Position numbers and translations under genes: made by a program
The notes under the pieces: model-generated
Database searches by the model: none
The model's input: only the letters and a program-made list of their open reading frames with translations
Told to the model about the DNA's origin: nothing
In this document: in pieces, positions 1 to 7,865 of the stretch
Layout of the letters: each line of letters starts with the position of its first letter
Numbering within the stretch: the stretch's first letter is position 1
Assembly (NCBI RefSeq): GCF_001422365.1
Contig: NZ_LMMT01000023.1
Coordinates: forward strand, 1-64,000
Length of the DNA: 64,000 bases
Direction of reading: 5' to 3'
DNA from: Pseudorhodoferax sp. Leaf265
GTDB lineage: Bacteria > Pseudomonadota > Gammaproteobacteria > Burkholderiales > Burkholderiaceae_C

Positions 1-59
1 TCGTCGTCGTCCACGTGCTCGATCTTGAATTCTTCAGGGTAGGGTTGCTTGTTCGTCAT
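1..59 (-). CDS. N-terminal fragment of a possible IS3-family transposase OrfA (runs off the window)
   Basis: An open frame starts at the ATG at 59-57 and runs off the left edge. A strong Shine-Dalgarno sequence, AGGAGG, lies a few bases upstream. The first residues read MTNKQPYPEEFKIE, which resembles the start of OrfA proteins of IS3-family elements. The residues that follow (HVDDD) do not match the usual continuation, so the copy may be interrupted or may be something else. The adjacent 60-122 looks like an IS3-type terminal repeat, which supports the call. Only 19 codons are visible, so this stays tentative. Confidence 0.4.
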   Translation of the reverse strand, partial: MTNKQPYPEEFKIEHVDDD

Positions 60-122
60 GGCACCTCCTATTGGGCCTCAGGTTTGAGGCTCGAAGGTGT
101 CTACTGAACCCGGGTCGATTCA
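60..122 (-). mobile_element. Possible left end of an IS3-family insertion sequence
   Basis: Read on the minus strand from 122 inward, the sequence begins TGAATCGACCCGGGTTCAG, which resembles the TGA-starting terminal inverted repeats of IS3-family elements. It leads into a ribosome-binding site and the OrfA-like start at 59. The other end of the element lies outside the window, so neither the matching inverted repeat nor the target duplication can be checked. Confidence 0.35.
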
Positions 123-166
123 CCCGCTGTCGGTGGAATGGGAGCAAAGTTGGCCCGCTGTCGGTG
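123..166 (+). repeat. Short direct repeat, two copies 31 bp apart
   Basis: The 13-mer CCCGCTGTCGGTG occurs at 123-135 and again at 154-166 in the same orientation. A related GCCGTCGGTC is at 228-237. The repeats lie just outside the proposed IS3-type end. Spaced subterminal repeats of this kind occur at ends of some other transposable elements, so a second element remnant is possible. No coding sequence is seen here. Confidence 0.5.
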
Positions 167-325
167 AAAACTAGGGGGCTCCTCAGAGCGGAATAGGGTT
201 ACTTCCACTTTGCGGGTCAAGTTTGCTGCCGTCGGTCAGCGCTGCTCGGCGCCGCTATCGTCGCGTTGCAATACGCGAACAATAATTTATACGATGTATA
301 TTATGTAAATAAAAGGCCACAAAGA
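167..325. other. Non-coding stretch with an AT-rich patch
   Basis: No convincing gene is seen. The stretch from about 287 to 314 is strongly A+T-rich, unlike the rest of the window. This fits DNA left by a mobile element or a regulatory region. On the minus strand it lies just beyond the terminator at 326-345. Confidence 0.5.
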
Positions 326-345
326 GGCAGGATCAAAATCCTGCC
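326..345 (-). terminator. Rho-independent terminator after the PilZ gene
   Basis: A perfect 8-bp stem (GGCAGGAT at 326-333, ATCCTGCC at 338-345) encloses a 4-nt loop. On the minus strand it is followed by a T-rich run (CTCTTTGTGGCCTTTTATTT). It sits 5 bp past the stop codon of the gene at 351-1046, so it probably ends that whole minus-strand operon. Confidence 0.75.
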
Positions 346-350
346 CCGTT

Positions 351-1046
351 TCAGTTGCGGTGAATCAGCAGCGTTTCGTAGACGTAGTTCTGCAACAAGG
401 CCTGGTGTGTTGCGTCGATGTCGAGGAAGTTGATGCCGTAGGTATAGACGGTATAGAACGCCCCGCCGTCCGGTGCCGTGCCAACGGCCTGTTGCACGCT
501 ACGGATCGAGGCCGTCGTCGAAATGCCGACATCCTCGTTCTGCGACTGAACAAGAATAGAGAAATTGATCTCGATGGTGTCGCCGACCGCACCCAGCGGA
601 TTCGGTGTCGACACGAGTGCCCCAGACAGACTGATGTCCGACAGCGTCGCCTCTTTCACCACTTCGCGGTTGGTGGGGTTGACCACACGCACCGGAATAT
701 TGGCCTTGACACGTACGGCCTTGCGCAGCCCGACTTTCTGGATGTTCGTCGGGAACGACAGCAGCATGAGTGGTCGTGGTTTGCTCAACACGGCCTCGAT
801 GCGCGCGTCGAAGGTGAACACCGATACCCCTGAAAACACGCGCAGTGCGACATCCGCCCCAGCCGCCGTTTCGACCGGCTTGCCATCTTGCTGCGGCACC
901 TGCATCAAAAGATAGTCATCCACCACAAAGCCGATCAGCGATGTGTACTGCACCGTTGGACTGCTCGCCTGTTTCGGCATGATTTGCAGGCGGACGCCGA
1001 CCTGCAGGTTCATGTCCTCAAACTCGATCTTTGCCTTTTTACTCAT
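351..1046 (-). CDS. PilZ-domain protein, YcgR-like
   Basis: A predicted cytoplasmic c-di-GMP receptor of 231 aa. Residues 1-105 resemble the YcgR-type N-terminal domain. Residues 105-225 form a PilZ domain with both c-di-GMP-binding motifs visible: RKAVR at 108-112 and D137-x-S139-x2-G142. In the YcgR family such proteins brake flagellar rotation or tune surface attachment when c-di-GMP is high; the target here is unknown. The frame is open further upstream to a GTG at 1136, but MSKKAKIEFE at 1046 is the family-like start. The gene is last in a run with the acylase, the cyclase-FHA protein, LdcA and the TadA fusion, and a terminator follows directly. A diguanylate cyclase that could supply its ligand is at 19.3 kb. 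Confidence 0.85.
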   Translation of the reverse strand: MSKKAKIEFEDMNLQVGVRLQIMPKQASSPTVQYTSLIGFVVDDYLLMQVPQQDGKPVETAAGADVALRVFSGVSVFTFDARIEAVLSKPRPLMLLSFPTNIQKVGLRKAVRVKANIPVRVVNPTNREVVKEATLSDISLSGALVSTPNPLGAVGDTIEINFSILVQSQNEDVGISTTASIRSVQQAVGTAPDGGAFYTVYTYGINFLDIDATHQALLQNYVYETLLIHRN

Positions 1047-1139
1047 CTCGGTGTTGAAATTTGGGTGGAGCCGCCTGAGACTGCCTTGCACCGTCATCTG
1101 TTCAAAAACCACGCAGTTTACGCGCGCGTGTCGCACAGT

Positions 1140-3632
1140 TCATGGTACTAGTTGGAGTGTATGCGGAATGCTCTCCGGCGCCATGCGCAAAAGTCGATAG
1201 TCCGTGTGCGACCATTCCTTCTTCATGTCACGGTAGCGACTTGAAAACACCAGCCCGCTTTGCCCGGTCTGGTACATGAATTGGCTGCGTTCGAGGTCCG
1301 CGAGGTCATAGATCGCGCGCAGAGACGCCGCGTGGCGGCTGGCGAACGGGGTCTTGGCGTCATTGGGCCAGTACTGCCCCACGTTGACGGTGAAAGTGTC
1401 GCCGCCCGTGGGAACCCGCACGTCGAACCAGCGCGCCAGCAGATCGACATTGCCGAAAGGCCGGTGGACGCTCAACGCCATGTGGGCCTCGTCCCAGCGC
1501 CAACGCGAGGGGTCGTCTCCGTAGAGTTTTGACAGCCTGTCCAGAGCACGCGTGAGTGCCCGACCGGCCTGATCGACGCAGCCGCCCGGTGCGCACCACC
1601 ACGCGTCGTCTGCCGCGAGCGCGGTTTCGATCGTGCTGCGGAAATGTCGTTTGCCATACAACGCATCGAAACGCACCTGTCCCAGCCGGGGCACCAGGAG
1701 GCTACGTGTCAATTCATCAACCCATACCGAGAACACCAGCGCGGCGGCGCTGTCGCCGCGCATGTCGCCATTGAAATCTCGCAGCATGCGCTGCACGCCC
1801 AGGGCCAACGGATGGCCGGACGGGGCCCTGCGCAGATACGGCAGCAACCGCTGGGTGGCAAGGGAAACGGTGTCGCCCTGCAGCAGCGCCATGCTTCGTG
1901 CGTCGTGGCGCGGCGTTGCGGCCAGCCGCTCGACGATGCGGTCGAAACGGTAGGGCACGGCCCAATCCTGCCCCATGAAGTACGGGTAGCCCGGCGGTGT
2001 CACGCGCTGGTTGGCATTCGCGATCCAGGCGGGCTGGGCGCCCTCGCCCGCTCCGTGCTCGGGGGTCTCGGCGTAGGGCAACCAGCCAGCCCATTCGTAG
2101 CGAGGATCCCAGCCGGGTGCGGGCGCGATGCCCCGGATGTCGTTGTCAGGCCGCCGCAATGGCACGCGGCCCACGGCTTTGTAGGCAATGCGGCCGGCCG
2201 TGTCGGCCATCATCACGTTCTGCATCGGCGAGTGGTAGTCCGAGAAGGCAGCCAGCAACTCGGCGACAGTGCCCGCCTCGTTGACGCGCTGCATGGCCAG
2301 GGCTGTCTTGTTGTCCGCCTCCAGGGCCGTCCAGCGCAGTGCCAGCACATAGCGCCTCAGGTCGATCAACTTGGCATGTGCGCTCTGCGCATCGCTGAGG
2401 ACGGGCCCGTGGCGCGTGCTGCGCACCGTGTGCTGGACATCCGGCTGTCCTTTCACGCGAATGGTCTCCACGCGCTGATCGAACCGGGCCCAGGCTGCTT
2501 GGCCCTGGACATCCTCCACGCGGTAAGACATCGGATCGTCCGGCTTGATCTGCTCGATGTACAGATCCTGCACATCGGGCCCGGTGTTCGTGAAGCCCCA
2601 GGCGGCGGTGCGCGTGCGGCCGAGCACCACGAAAGGCAGTCCGGGCAAGGTGGCGCCGATCACGTCGAGCTTCGGAGCCTGCAGGCGTGCGAAGTACCAG
2701 ATGGCCGGCGCGCTGAGCCCAAGGTGAGGATCGTTGGCGAGCAAGGGTTTGCCGGATGCCGTGTTGCTGCCGTTGACGACCCAGGCATTGCTGCCCTTGC
2801 CTTCGGAAAGGCCGGCATCGCGCACGAAGGCTGCCGACCAGCGGCGCGCGGCGTCGTCGAGCAGGCGCGCCGTGAGCGGCACGCTGTCCGACGCGCGTGA
2901 AGTCTTCGGGCTGGGCTGCGGTTCGGTGCGGTAGATGCCCAGCTGACGGTACAGCGCAGCGAAATCCACTGCGGAGGCTGGCGGCTCACCAGGGTAAGGC
3001 GGAAACAGCTCCCACAGCCGGGCCGTGTCCACGGCCTGGGCCGCAGACAGTCGTGCGAACTCGGTGCCCCAGTTGCCGCCCAAATCCAGAGCCATCATCA
3101 GCGACCAGCCGATGCAATCCACTGCTTCCCACGCCTTGCCACTCTGGCCCGGGCGCACACCCAGCACCAGGAATTCCGGCTGCAAGGCCTGTGGCCGGTT
3201 CGTGTAGAAGGACTGGATCCCCTCGCTGTAGGCTTCCAGTGCGGCGCGGGCCTCGGGCGGCATGCGCTCGAGTTGGCGCTGCGCGGCCTGCATGATGCCC
3301 AGCGTGCGCATCAGCTTGTCGGTCTCCAGGGTGGCTTCGCCCAGAACCTCGGACAGCGTGCCGCGCATCACGCGCCGGTTGAACTCCAGTTGCCAGCCGC
3401 GCTCCTGTGCATGCACGAAGCCCAGCGCGAACCAGGCGTCCCGTGCCGTCGCCGCCTTGATGTGCGTGACATCGGAAGCATCCCGCTCCACGGTGACCGC
3501 GCTCCGCAGGCCCTGCGCGCGCAGCGTGCCGTCCAGTTGCGGAAAACTGCGCCACACGTACATGCCCAGAACCAGCAGGCCGGTCAGGACGACGAACAGC
3601 AGAACGGCGCCGAGGCGCTTGAACCATCGCAT
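1140..3632 (-). CDS. Penicillin acylase family protein (Ntn hydrolase)
   Basis: An 830-aa preprotein of the penicillin G / cephalosporin / acyl-homoserine-lactone acylase family, which cleaves amide-linked acyl groups outside the cytoplasm. An N-terminal membrane segment (about residues 7-28) acts as a signal or anchor. The self-cleavage site GKGSNAWVVNGSNTASG is intact, with the nucleophile serine near residue 281; it becomes residue 1 of the beta chain. The conserved NDPHLGL motif follows. The ATG at 3632 has GAGGGA about 8 nt upstream, and a TTG one codon earlier is less likely. The cyclase-FHA gene ends 24 bp upstream. The substrate, whether beta-lactam side chain, AHL or peptide, cannot be told from the sequence. 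Confidence 0.88.
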   Translation of the reverse strand: MRWFKRLGAVLLFVVLTGLLVLGMYVWRSFPQLDGTLRAQGLRSAVTVERDASDVTHIKAATARDAWFALGFVHAQERGWQLEFNRRVMRGTLSEVLGEATLETDKLMRTLGIMQAAQRQLERMPPEARAALEAYSEGIQSFYTNRPQALQPEFLVLGVRPGQSGKAWEAVDCIGWSLMMALDLGGNWGTEFARLSAAQAVDTARLWELFPPYPGEPPASAVDFAALYRQLGIYRTEPQPSPKTSRASDSVPLTARLLDDAARRWSAAFVRDAGLSEGKGSNAWVVNGSNTASGKPLLANDPHLGLSAPAIWYFARLQAPKLDVIGATLPGLPFVVLGRTRTAAWGFTNTGPDVQDLYIEQIKPDDPMSYRVEDVQGQAAWARFDQRVETIRVKGQPDVQHTVRSTRHGPVLSDAQSAHAKLIDLRRYVLALRWTALEADNKTALAMQRVNEAGTVAELLAAFSDYHSPMQNVMMADTAGRIAYKAVGRVPLRRPDNDIRGIAPAPGWDPRYEWAGWLPYAETPEHGAGEGAQPAWIANANQRVTPPGYPYFMGQDWAVPYRFDRIVERLAATPRHDARSMALLQGDTVSLATQRLLPYLRRAPSGHPLALGVQRMLRDFNGDMRGDSAAALVFSVWVDELTRSLLVPRLGQVRFDALYGKRHFRSTIETALAADDAWWCAPGGCVDQAGRALTRALDRLSKLYGDDPSRWRWDEAHMALSVHRPFGNVDLLARWFDVRVPTGGDTFTVNVGQYWPNDAKTPFASRHAASLRAIYDLADLERSQFMYQTGQSGLVFSSRYRDMKKEWSHTDYRLLRMAPESIPHTLQLVP

Positions 3633-3656
3633 CAAAGATCCCTCGCGGTAGCAGGG

Positions 3657-4580
3657 TCAGCGTTGTGTGCTGCCGTTGATGGAGAACGCCACGGTCGGCG
3701 CGCTGAGATCGCCGTGCGGCACGCCCAGGGCAATTTCTCCCGTGCCATGGAGCTGGCATTCGTCGCGCCGCAGTGCAACTTCCGAATCGCTGCCGGAGAA
3801 CCGCACCCAGGTGCCGAAGCTGCTGAGATCGACCAGCACGAAGCCGCCGCTGCGGGCTTCGATGCGTGCATGCAGACGGGACACCCGTGGATCGTTGACG
3901 ACAACCTCGGCATGCTCGTTCCTGCCCAGGTGCACCGGCAACTCCCTCGCGTGAAAACTCAGCGAGAGATCCAGATGCTGCAACTGGATGCGACTCGACG
4001 CAGATGCGTCGGCCATCGCTGGCCGCGCGAGCACGGCCTGCTGGGTCAGGAAGTCGGAAGCAATGTCTTCCTCCCATTCCACCTTGAACAGCGCGAGCGG
4101 CTCGGCCTTGCCGCGCAGCGTGACCGAACCCAGGGTGCGAAAGCGCAGGCCCTGGCCTTCATCGACGCCATCGACCACGGACGCGGTGGCCCAGATCTCG
4201 CTGCCTCCGGCCAGATCACTCAGGCGTGCCGCCACGTTCACGGCGTCGCCGTAACAGTCGCCATCGACCTCCACCACATCGCCGCTGGCCACGCCTGCCT
4301 TGATCTCCATGCGCAGGGGCTCAGGCCATTGCTCCAGCCGGATGCGGTGTCCGCGCTGCATCTGGACGACAGCGTCGGCTGCATCGACGGGTTGTTCGAA
4401 GATGGCCAGGATGCCATCGCCCAGTGTCTTGACCACGCGTCCGCGGTGGGCCTCGCAGATGGCGCCGATCCACTGCGTCAGCCGCGTGATGGTCGCCGTC
4501 GCCTTCTCGTTGCCCAACGTCTCGAAGAACGCCGTGCTGTCCGAAAGGTCTGCAAAAACAACCGTGGCCTGAACGCCCAT
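3657..4580 (-). CDS. Class III adenylate cyclase with C-terminal FHA domain
   Basis: A 307-aa soluble protein. Residues 1-170 are a class III nucleotide cyclase catalytic domain: metal-binding D11 and D55, K51 in the VVKTLGD motif, D108 in DCYG, then N115 and R119 in GDAVNVAARL. The Lys/Asp pair is the one that selects ATP in this class, so cAMP is the expected product (inference). Residues 205-300 are an FHA domain with GR219-220 and the RVSRLHARI motif, which in this fold reads phosphothreonine. No membrane or sensor domain is present, so input may come through FHA binding of a Ser/Thr-phosphorylated partner. It sits in an apparent operon, 63 bp after ldcA and 24 bp before the acylase. Confidence 0.88.
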   Translation of the reverse strand: MGVQATVVFADLSDSTAFFETLGNEKATATITRLTQWIGAICEAHRGRVVKTLGDGILAIFEQPVDAADAVVQMQRGHRIRLEQWPEPLRMEIKAGVASGDVVEVDGDCYGDAVNVAARLSDLAGGSEIWATASVVDGVDEGQGLRFRTLGSVTLRGKAEPLALFKVEWEEDIASDFLTQQAVLARPAMADASASSRIQLQHLDLSLSFHARELPVHLGRNEHAEVVVNDPRVSRLHARIEARSGGFVLVDLSSFGTWVRFSGSDSEVALRRDECQLHGTGEIALGVPHGDLSAPTVAFSINGSTQR

Positions 4581-4643
4581 GGTGCTGCGGGGGGGAATGG
4601 CGGGAAGATGCCCGCAGTGTAGGGGAAGTCGCCGGCCGCGGGC

Positions 4644-5663
4644 TCAATGCGCGTGGCCGTGCCCTTCGTGTGCGTGCTGCCCATGGCCGTGGTGGTCGCC
4701 ATCCAGATGCCCCCAGAAGAGCAACGCCTCGCGGTTCTCCACCACCATCTGCACCTTCGCGCCGACCGGCAGCAGCACCTTGGTGGGCACATGGCCGAAC
4801 GGCATCTGGGTGAAGACCGGCACCTTGATCTGGCTGCGCAGCCAGGCAACCACGGTGGTCAGACGGAAGTTGCGGTCGTGCGCCACCGTCTGGTATCCCG
4901 TGAACTGGCCCAGCACCACGGCCTTCTGGCGGGCCAGGACGCCGGCATGCAACAGCTGCGTGAGCATGCGTTCGATCCGGTACGGGTGCTCGTTCACGTC
5001 CTCCAGGAACAGGACGCCGCCGCGCACGTCGGGGAGATAGGGCGTGCCGACCAATCCGCTCAGCACGGCCAGGTTGCCGCCCCACAGCGTGGCATCGCGC
5101 ACAGCCCAAGACGGCGGCACATCTTCGGCCGGCGCCGTGCCGCGGCGCGCGCGCGATGCCGGCATCGGATCGTCGCGGCCGATGCGCCAGCCCGTGCCCT
5201 CGCCCTGCCCCAGCAGCAGATCGTCGAAGCAAGCCTGCATGATCTCGTCAGGCTCGTCCTCGCCGCCGAAATCTCCGCACAGCGCAGGCCCGGCCCAGCT
5301 GATGCCGCCAGCGCGCGCCAGCAACGCCAGTTGCAGGGCCGTGAAGTCGCTGTGGCCGACAAGGCGCAGCCCGCGCGCCGCGGCACGCGCCAGCACCGGA
5401 TAGCGGATGCGGTCCAGGATGCGCGTGAGGCCATAGCCGCCCCGCGAGATCAGGGCGATGTCCGCGCCGCTCGCCGCGGCGCGGTGTAGCGCGGCCAGCC
5501 GCGTGTCGTCGTCACCGGCAAAGCGCATGTGGCTCTTGAGCGCGGCCTCGTCGATCTCGACCGCATGGCCTTGTGCGCGCAGGCGCTGCACTGCGCGTTT
5601 GAACGCGGCTTTGTCGCGCACGGCGCCAGCTGGGGAATAGATGTAGATGTGCTTGGAATTCAC
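4644..5663 (-). CDS. ldcA: LD-carboxypeptidase (muropeptide recycling), with His-rich tail
   Basis: A 339-aa serine peptidase of family S66, which removes the terminal D-Ala from tetrapeptides during cytoplasmic peptidoglycan recycling. The RGGYGLTRILD motif (about 74-84) and the nucleophile elbow GHSDF (Ser105) are clear. The FLEDVNEHPYRIERML and FGHVPTK segments carry the expected Glu and His of the catalytic triad. The start is the GTG at 5663, whose GTGA overlaps the TGA of the upstream tadA fusion by 4 nt, so the two are translationally coupled. The last 16 or so residues are unusual, with many His residues separated by Gly, Asp and Glu. This is not part of the S66 fold and could bind metal. 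Confidence 0.9.
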   Translation of the reverse strand: MNSKHIYIYSPAGAVRDKAAFKRAVQRLRAQGHAVEIDEAALKSHMRFAGDDDTRLAALHRAAASGADIALISRGGYGLTRILDRIRYPVLARAAARGLRLVGHSDFTALQLALLARAGGISWAGPALCGDFGGEDEPDEIMQACFDDLLLGQGEGTGWRIGRDDPMPASRARRGTAPAEDVPPSWAVRDATLWGGNLAVLSGLVGTPYLPDVRGGVLFLEDVNEHPYRIERMLTQLLHAGVLARQKAVVLGQFTGYQTVAHDRNFRLTTVVAWLRSQIKVPVFTQMPFGHVPTKVLLPVGAKVQMVVENREALLFWGHLDGDHHGHGQHAHEGHGHAH

Positions 5664-6886
5664 GGGCGGGAGTATCCCACTGCGAATCCGTCGAGCAGTT
5701 GGCGGGCCAGCGTGGCACTTCCACTGGCGGCGGCCGGCGGCTGTGCCGCGGGCCAGTCGGGCACCTCCCATGTGTCCGTCGTCCAGCGCAGGAACGCGCG
5801 TGGCCCGGCGCGGTGGCCCGCGTCGGGGAACGGCGCGTCAGCTGCATCCTTGCGCGGCTCCTGCTGCAGCAACTGCACGGCCTGCCGTGCCTGGGCGTGT
5901 TGCCACTTCGCCGGCCATGGCCCGCCATTCGGGCGCATCGCGACGGCCCCCGAGAAGCTGGCATCCACTGCGACCAGGCCTCGGTAGCGTGCCGGCGCAC
6001 GCCGCGGCAGATCCAACGCCAGCAAACCTCCTAAACCCTGCAGCACCAGAACGATGTCGTGCAACTGGAGCGCCTGTACGAACTCATCGAGCACCGTGCG
6101 GTGCCAGGCGGGGCTGTGCGCCCCCTCCTTCTTCGGCTTGTCACTCATGCCGAAGCCCGGCAGGTCCACCGCAACGACGCGATGCCCGGCTTCGAGCCAG
6201 ACCGGCAGCAGCGTGCGGAAGTTGTAGCTCCAGCCCTGGGCGCCGTGCACGCACAGCAGCGTCAGGGGGTCGGCATCGCCTTGCCCGCGCTCGTCCAGGT
6301 AGTGCATCGACAGGCCGGCCAGGCTCGGCAGGCTGCGGATGTACCGCCCTTGCCAGGGATAGTCCGCCAGTCCGGCGAAGCATCCGGCCGGCGTGCGCAG
6401 CGCATCCTCGCGCAAGGGCACGCGCGCGCCGGCCTGCGCCTGGCGCTGCTGCAGGAAGAAATCGCGCAACAGCGCGCCACAGGCCTCGCCCAGGACCCCG
6501 CCCCGCACGCTGGTGTGGTGGTTCAAGCCACCCCGGGCAAACAGGTCGACCACCGAGCCCGCAGCGCCGGTCTTCTGATCTGCCGCGCCATAGACCACGC
6601 GGGACACCCGTGCGTGCAGCATGGCACCGCTGCACATCACGCAAGGCTCCAGCGTGACGAACAGTTCGCAGTCCTCGAGTCGGTAGTTGCCCAGAGCTTG
6701 GGCCGCCGCCCGCAGTGCCACGATCTCCGCATGCGCCGTGGGATCGCACAGTGCGATCGGCGCGTTGGCGCCCGTACCGACCACCCTGCCCTGGTGCAGC
6801 ACGACGGCGCCGACCGGCACCTCGCCCTGCGCAGCCGCGCGACGCGCCTGCTCCAGCGCGAGCGCCATGGCTTCATCGTCCGTCAT
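5660..6886 (-). CDS. tadA: TadA tRNA adenosine-34 deaminase fused to an alpha/beta-hydrolase-like domain
   Basis: A 408-aa two-domain protein. Residues 1-150 are a full TadA, the zinc deaminase that makes inosine at the wobble base of tRNA-Arg(ACG). It has H52-A-E54 and P81-C82-V-M-C85, the expected zinc and proton-shuttle residues. TadA alone is usually about 150-180 aa. Residues 190-405 resemble the haloalkane-dehalogenase/epoxide-hydrolase branch of alpha/beta hydrolases (VHGAQGWSYNFR at 213-224, DLPGFGMSDKP at 241-251). The nucleophile elbow reads QGLGG (283-287), with Gly where Asp or Ser should be, so this half is probably not catalytic. The reading frame is continuous across the join. 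It is translationally coupled to ldcA by a GTGA overlap. Confidence 0.9.
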   Translation of the reverse strand: MTDDEAMALALEQARRAAAQGEVPVGAVVLHQGRVVGTGANAPIALCDPTAHAEIVALRAAAQALGNYRLEDCELFVTLEPCVMCSGAMLHARVSRVVYGAADQKTGAAGSVVDLFARGGLNHHTSVRGGVLGEACGALLRDFFLQQRQAQAGARVPLREDALRTPAGCFAGLADYPWQGRYIRSLPSLAGLSMHYLDERGQGDADPLTLLCVHGAQGWSYNFRTLLPVWLEAGHRVVAVDLPGFGMSDKPKKEGAHSPAWHRTVLDEFVQALQLHDIVLVLQGLGGLLALDLPRRAPARYRGLVAVDASFSGAVAMRPNGGPWPAKWQHAQARQAVQLLQQEPRKDAADAPFPDAGHRAGPRAFLRWTTDTWEVPDWPAAQPPAAASGSATLARQLLDGFAVGYSRP

Positions 6887-6962
6887 GAACGAGGGCGGTG
6901 CGCTAACGGGGGGAGAAGCTTGAGCATCGACGGCATGGCGGATGTCCCAAGGAGCGAATGGG

Positions 6963-7038
6963 TGGTAGGACGTACTGGGGTCGAACCAGTGACAAACGGA
7001 TTAAAAGTCCGCTGCTCTACCAACTGAGCTAACGTCCC
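6963..7038 (-). tRNA. tRNA-Lys (anticodon UUU)
   Basis: A full 76-nt cloverleaf is readable on the minus strand. The acceptor stem is GGGACGT pairing with ACGTCCT (last pair G-U), the D-loop contains AGCTCAGTTGGTAGAGC, and the anticodon loop is CTTTTAA (anticodon TTT). The T-arm contains GGTTCGACC. The discriminator base is A and the 3' CCA is encoded. The gene lies between tcdA and tadA, both tRNA-modifying enzymes. A perfect TATAAT is present upstream. Confidence 0.97.
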
Positions 7039-7063
7039 ACTGCTGTAAGCAGCAAAGCCAACG

Positions 7064-7069
7064 ATTATA
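7064..7069 (-). promoter_or_regulatory. -10 box of the tRNA-Lys promoter
   Basis: The minus strand reads TATAAT, a perfect sigma-70 -10 hexamer, 26 bases before the mature tRNA 5' end. No good -35 was found at normal spacing. Any -35 element would fall at the very end of tcdA. Confidence 0.55.
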
Positions 7070-7079
7070 GCCAGACGAA

Positions 7080-7865
7080 TCAGGCTTTTTGCACGCGCCT
7101 CGCAATTTGATCGAGAACCCAACCCGCCGCGCACTGGCCGAAGGTTGCCGTCACGCTGACCACGGATCCATAGCCATGGCAGTTCAGGCTACCGTCCCCT
7201 GTGATCGCGCAGGACGGATCGGGCGGTGCCACAGGCTCCCGGCTGAACACGCAGGCCACGCCCATGCGCTTGCCGTCGCGCGGCGCCTGGTGGTGCTTGC
7301 GCAAGCGCTGGCGCAGCTGGGCCAGCAGCGGATCGTGCGTGACGGCGGCCAGGTCGTCGATTTGCACTTCGTGCGCAAGCCGCTTGCCGCCGGCTGCCCC
7401 CACCCCGATGAACAGCTGGCGCCGTGCGGCCGCACCGCGGGCCCAGGCCGCCATCGCCGTCTTCGCGGCCACCTGGTCGCAGGCGTCGATGACGGCGTCG
7501 GCATCGGCCGGCAGCAGTCCCGGCCAGTTCTCAGGCGTCACGAAGTCGTCGACGACGTGGACCTGGCAGCCCGGGTGGATTTGCGCGATGCGCTCGCGCA
7601 TGGCCAGCACCTTGGCCTGGCCCACCGTGCTGTCCAGCGCATGGATCTGGCGGTTGATGTTCGATTCGGCGATGTGGTCCATGTCGACCAGCGTGAGCTG
7701 CGCCACGCCGCTGCGGGCCAGGGCTTCGGCGGCCCAGGATCCGACGCCACCGATGCCCACCACGACGGCGTGCGCGCAGCGGATGGCGCCGGCACCGGCC
7801 ATGCCGTAGAGCCGCTCCAGGCCACCGAAGCGCCGCGCCAGATCCGGTTCGTCTGGCGCGATCAT
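7080..7865 (-). CDS. tcdA: tRNA threonylcarbamoyladenosine dehydratase (TcdA/CsdL)
   Basis: A 261-aa E1-like (ThiF/MoeB fold) enzyme that uses ATP to cyclise t6A37 to ct6A37 in tRNAs reading ANN codons. The ATP-binding Rossmann motif GIGGVGSWAAEAL lies near residues 37-49, followed by LVDMDHIAESNINRQ, the conserved nucleotide-gripping segment. The frame is open upstream to 7940, but MIAPDEPDLARRFGG at 7865 is the natural start. Known ct6A substrates include tRNA-Lys(UUU), whose gene lies 42 bp downstream on the same strand. Confidence 0.92.
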   Translation of the reverse strand: MIAPDEPDLARRFGGLERLYGMAGAGAIRCAHAVVVGIGGVGSWAAEALARSGVAQLTLVDMDHIAESNINRQIHALDSTVGQAKVLAMRERIAQIHPGCQVHVVDDFVTPENWPGLLPADADAVIDACDQVAAKTAMAAWARGAAARRQLFIGVGAAGGKRLAHEVQIDDLAAVTHDPLLAQLRQRLRKHHQAPRDGKRMGVACVFSREPVAPPDPSCAITGDGSLNCHGYGSVVSVTATFGQCAAGWVLDQIARRVQKA

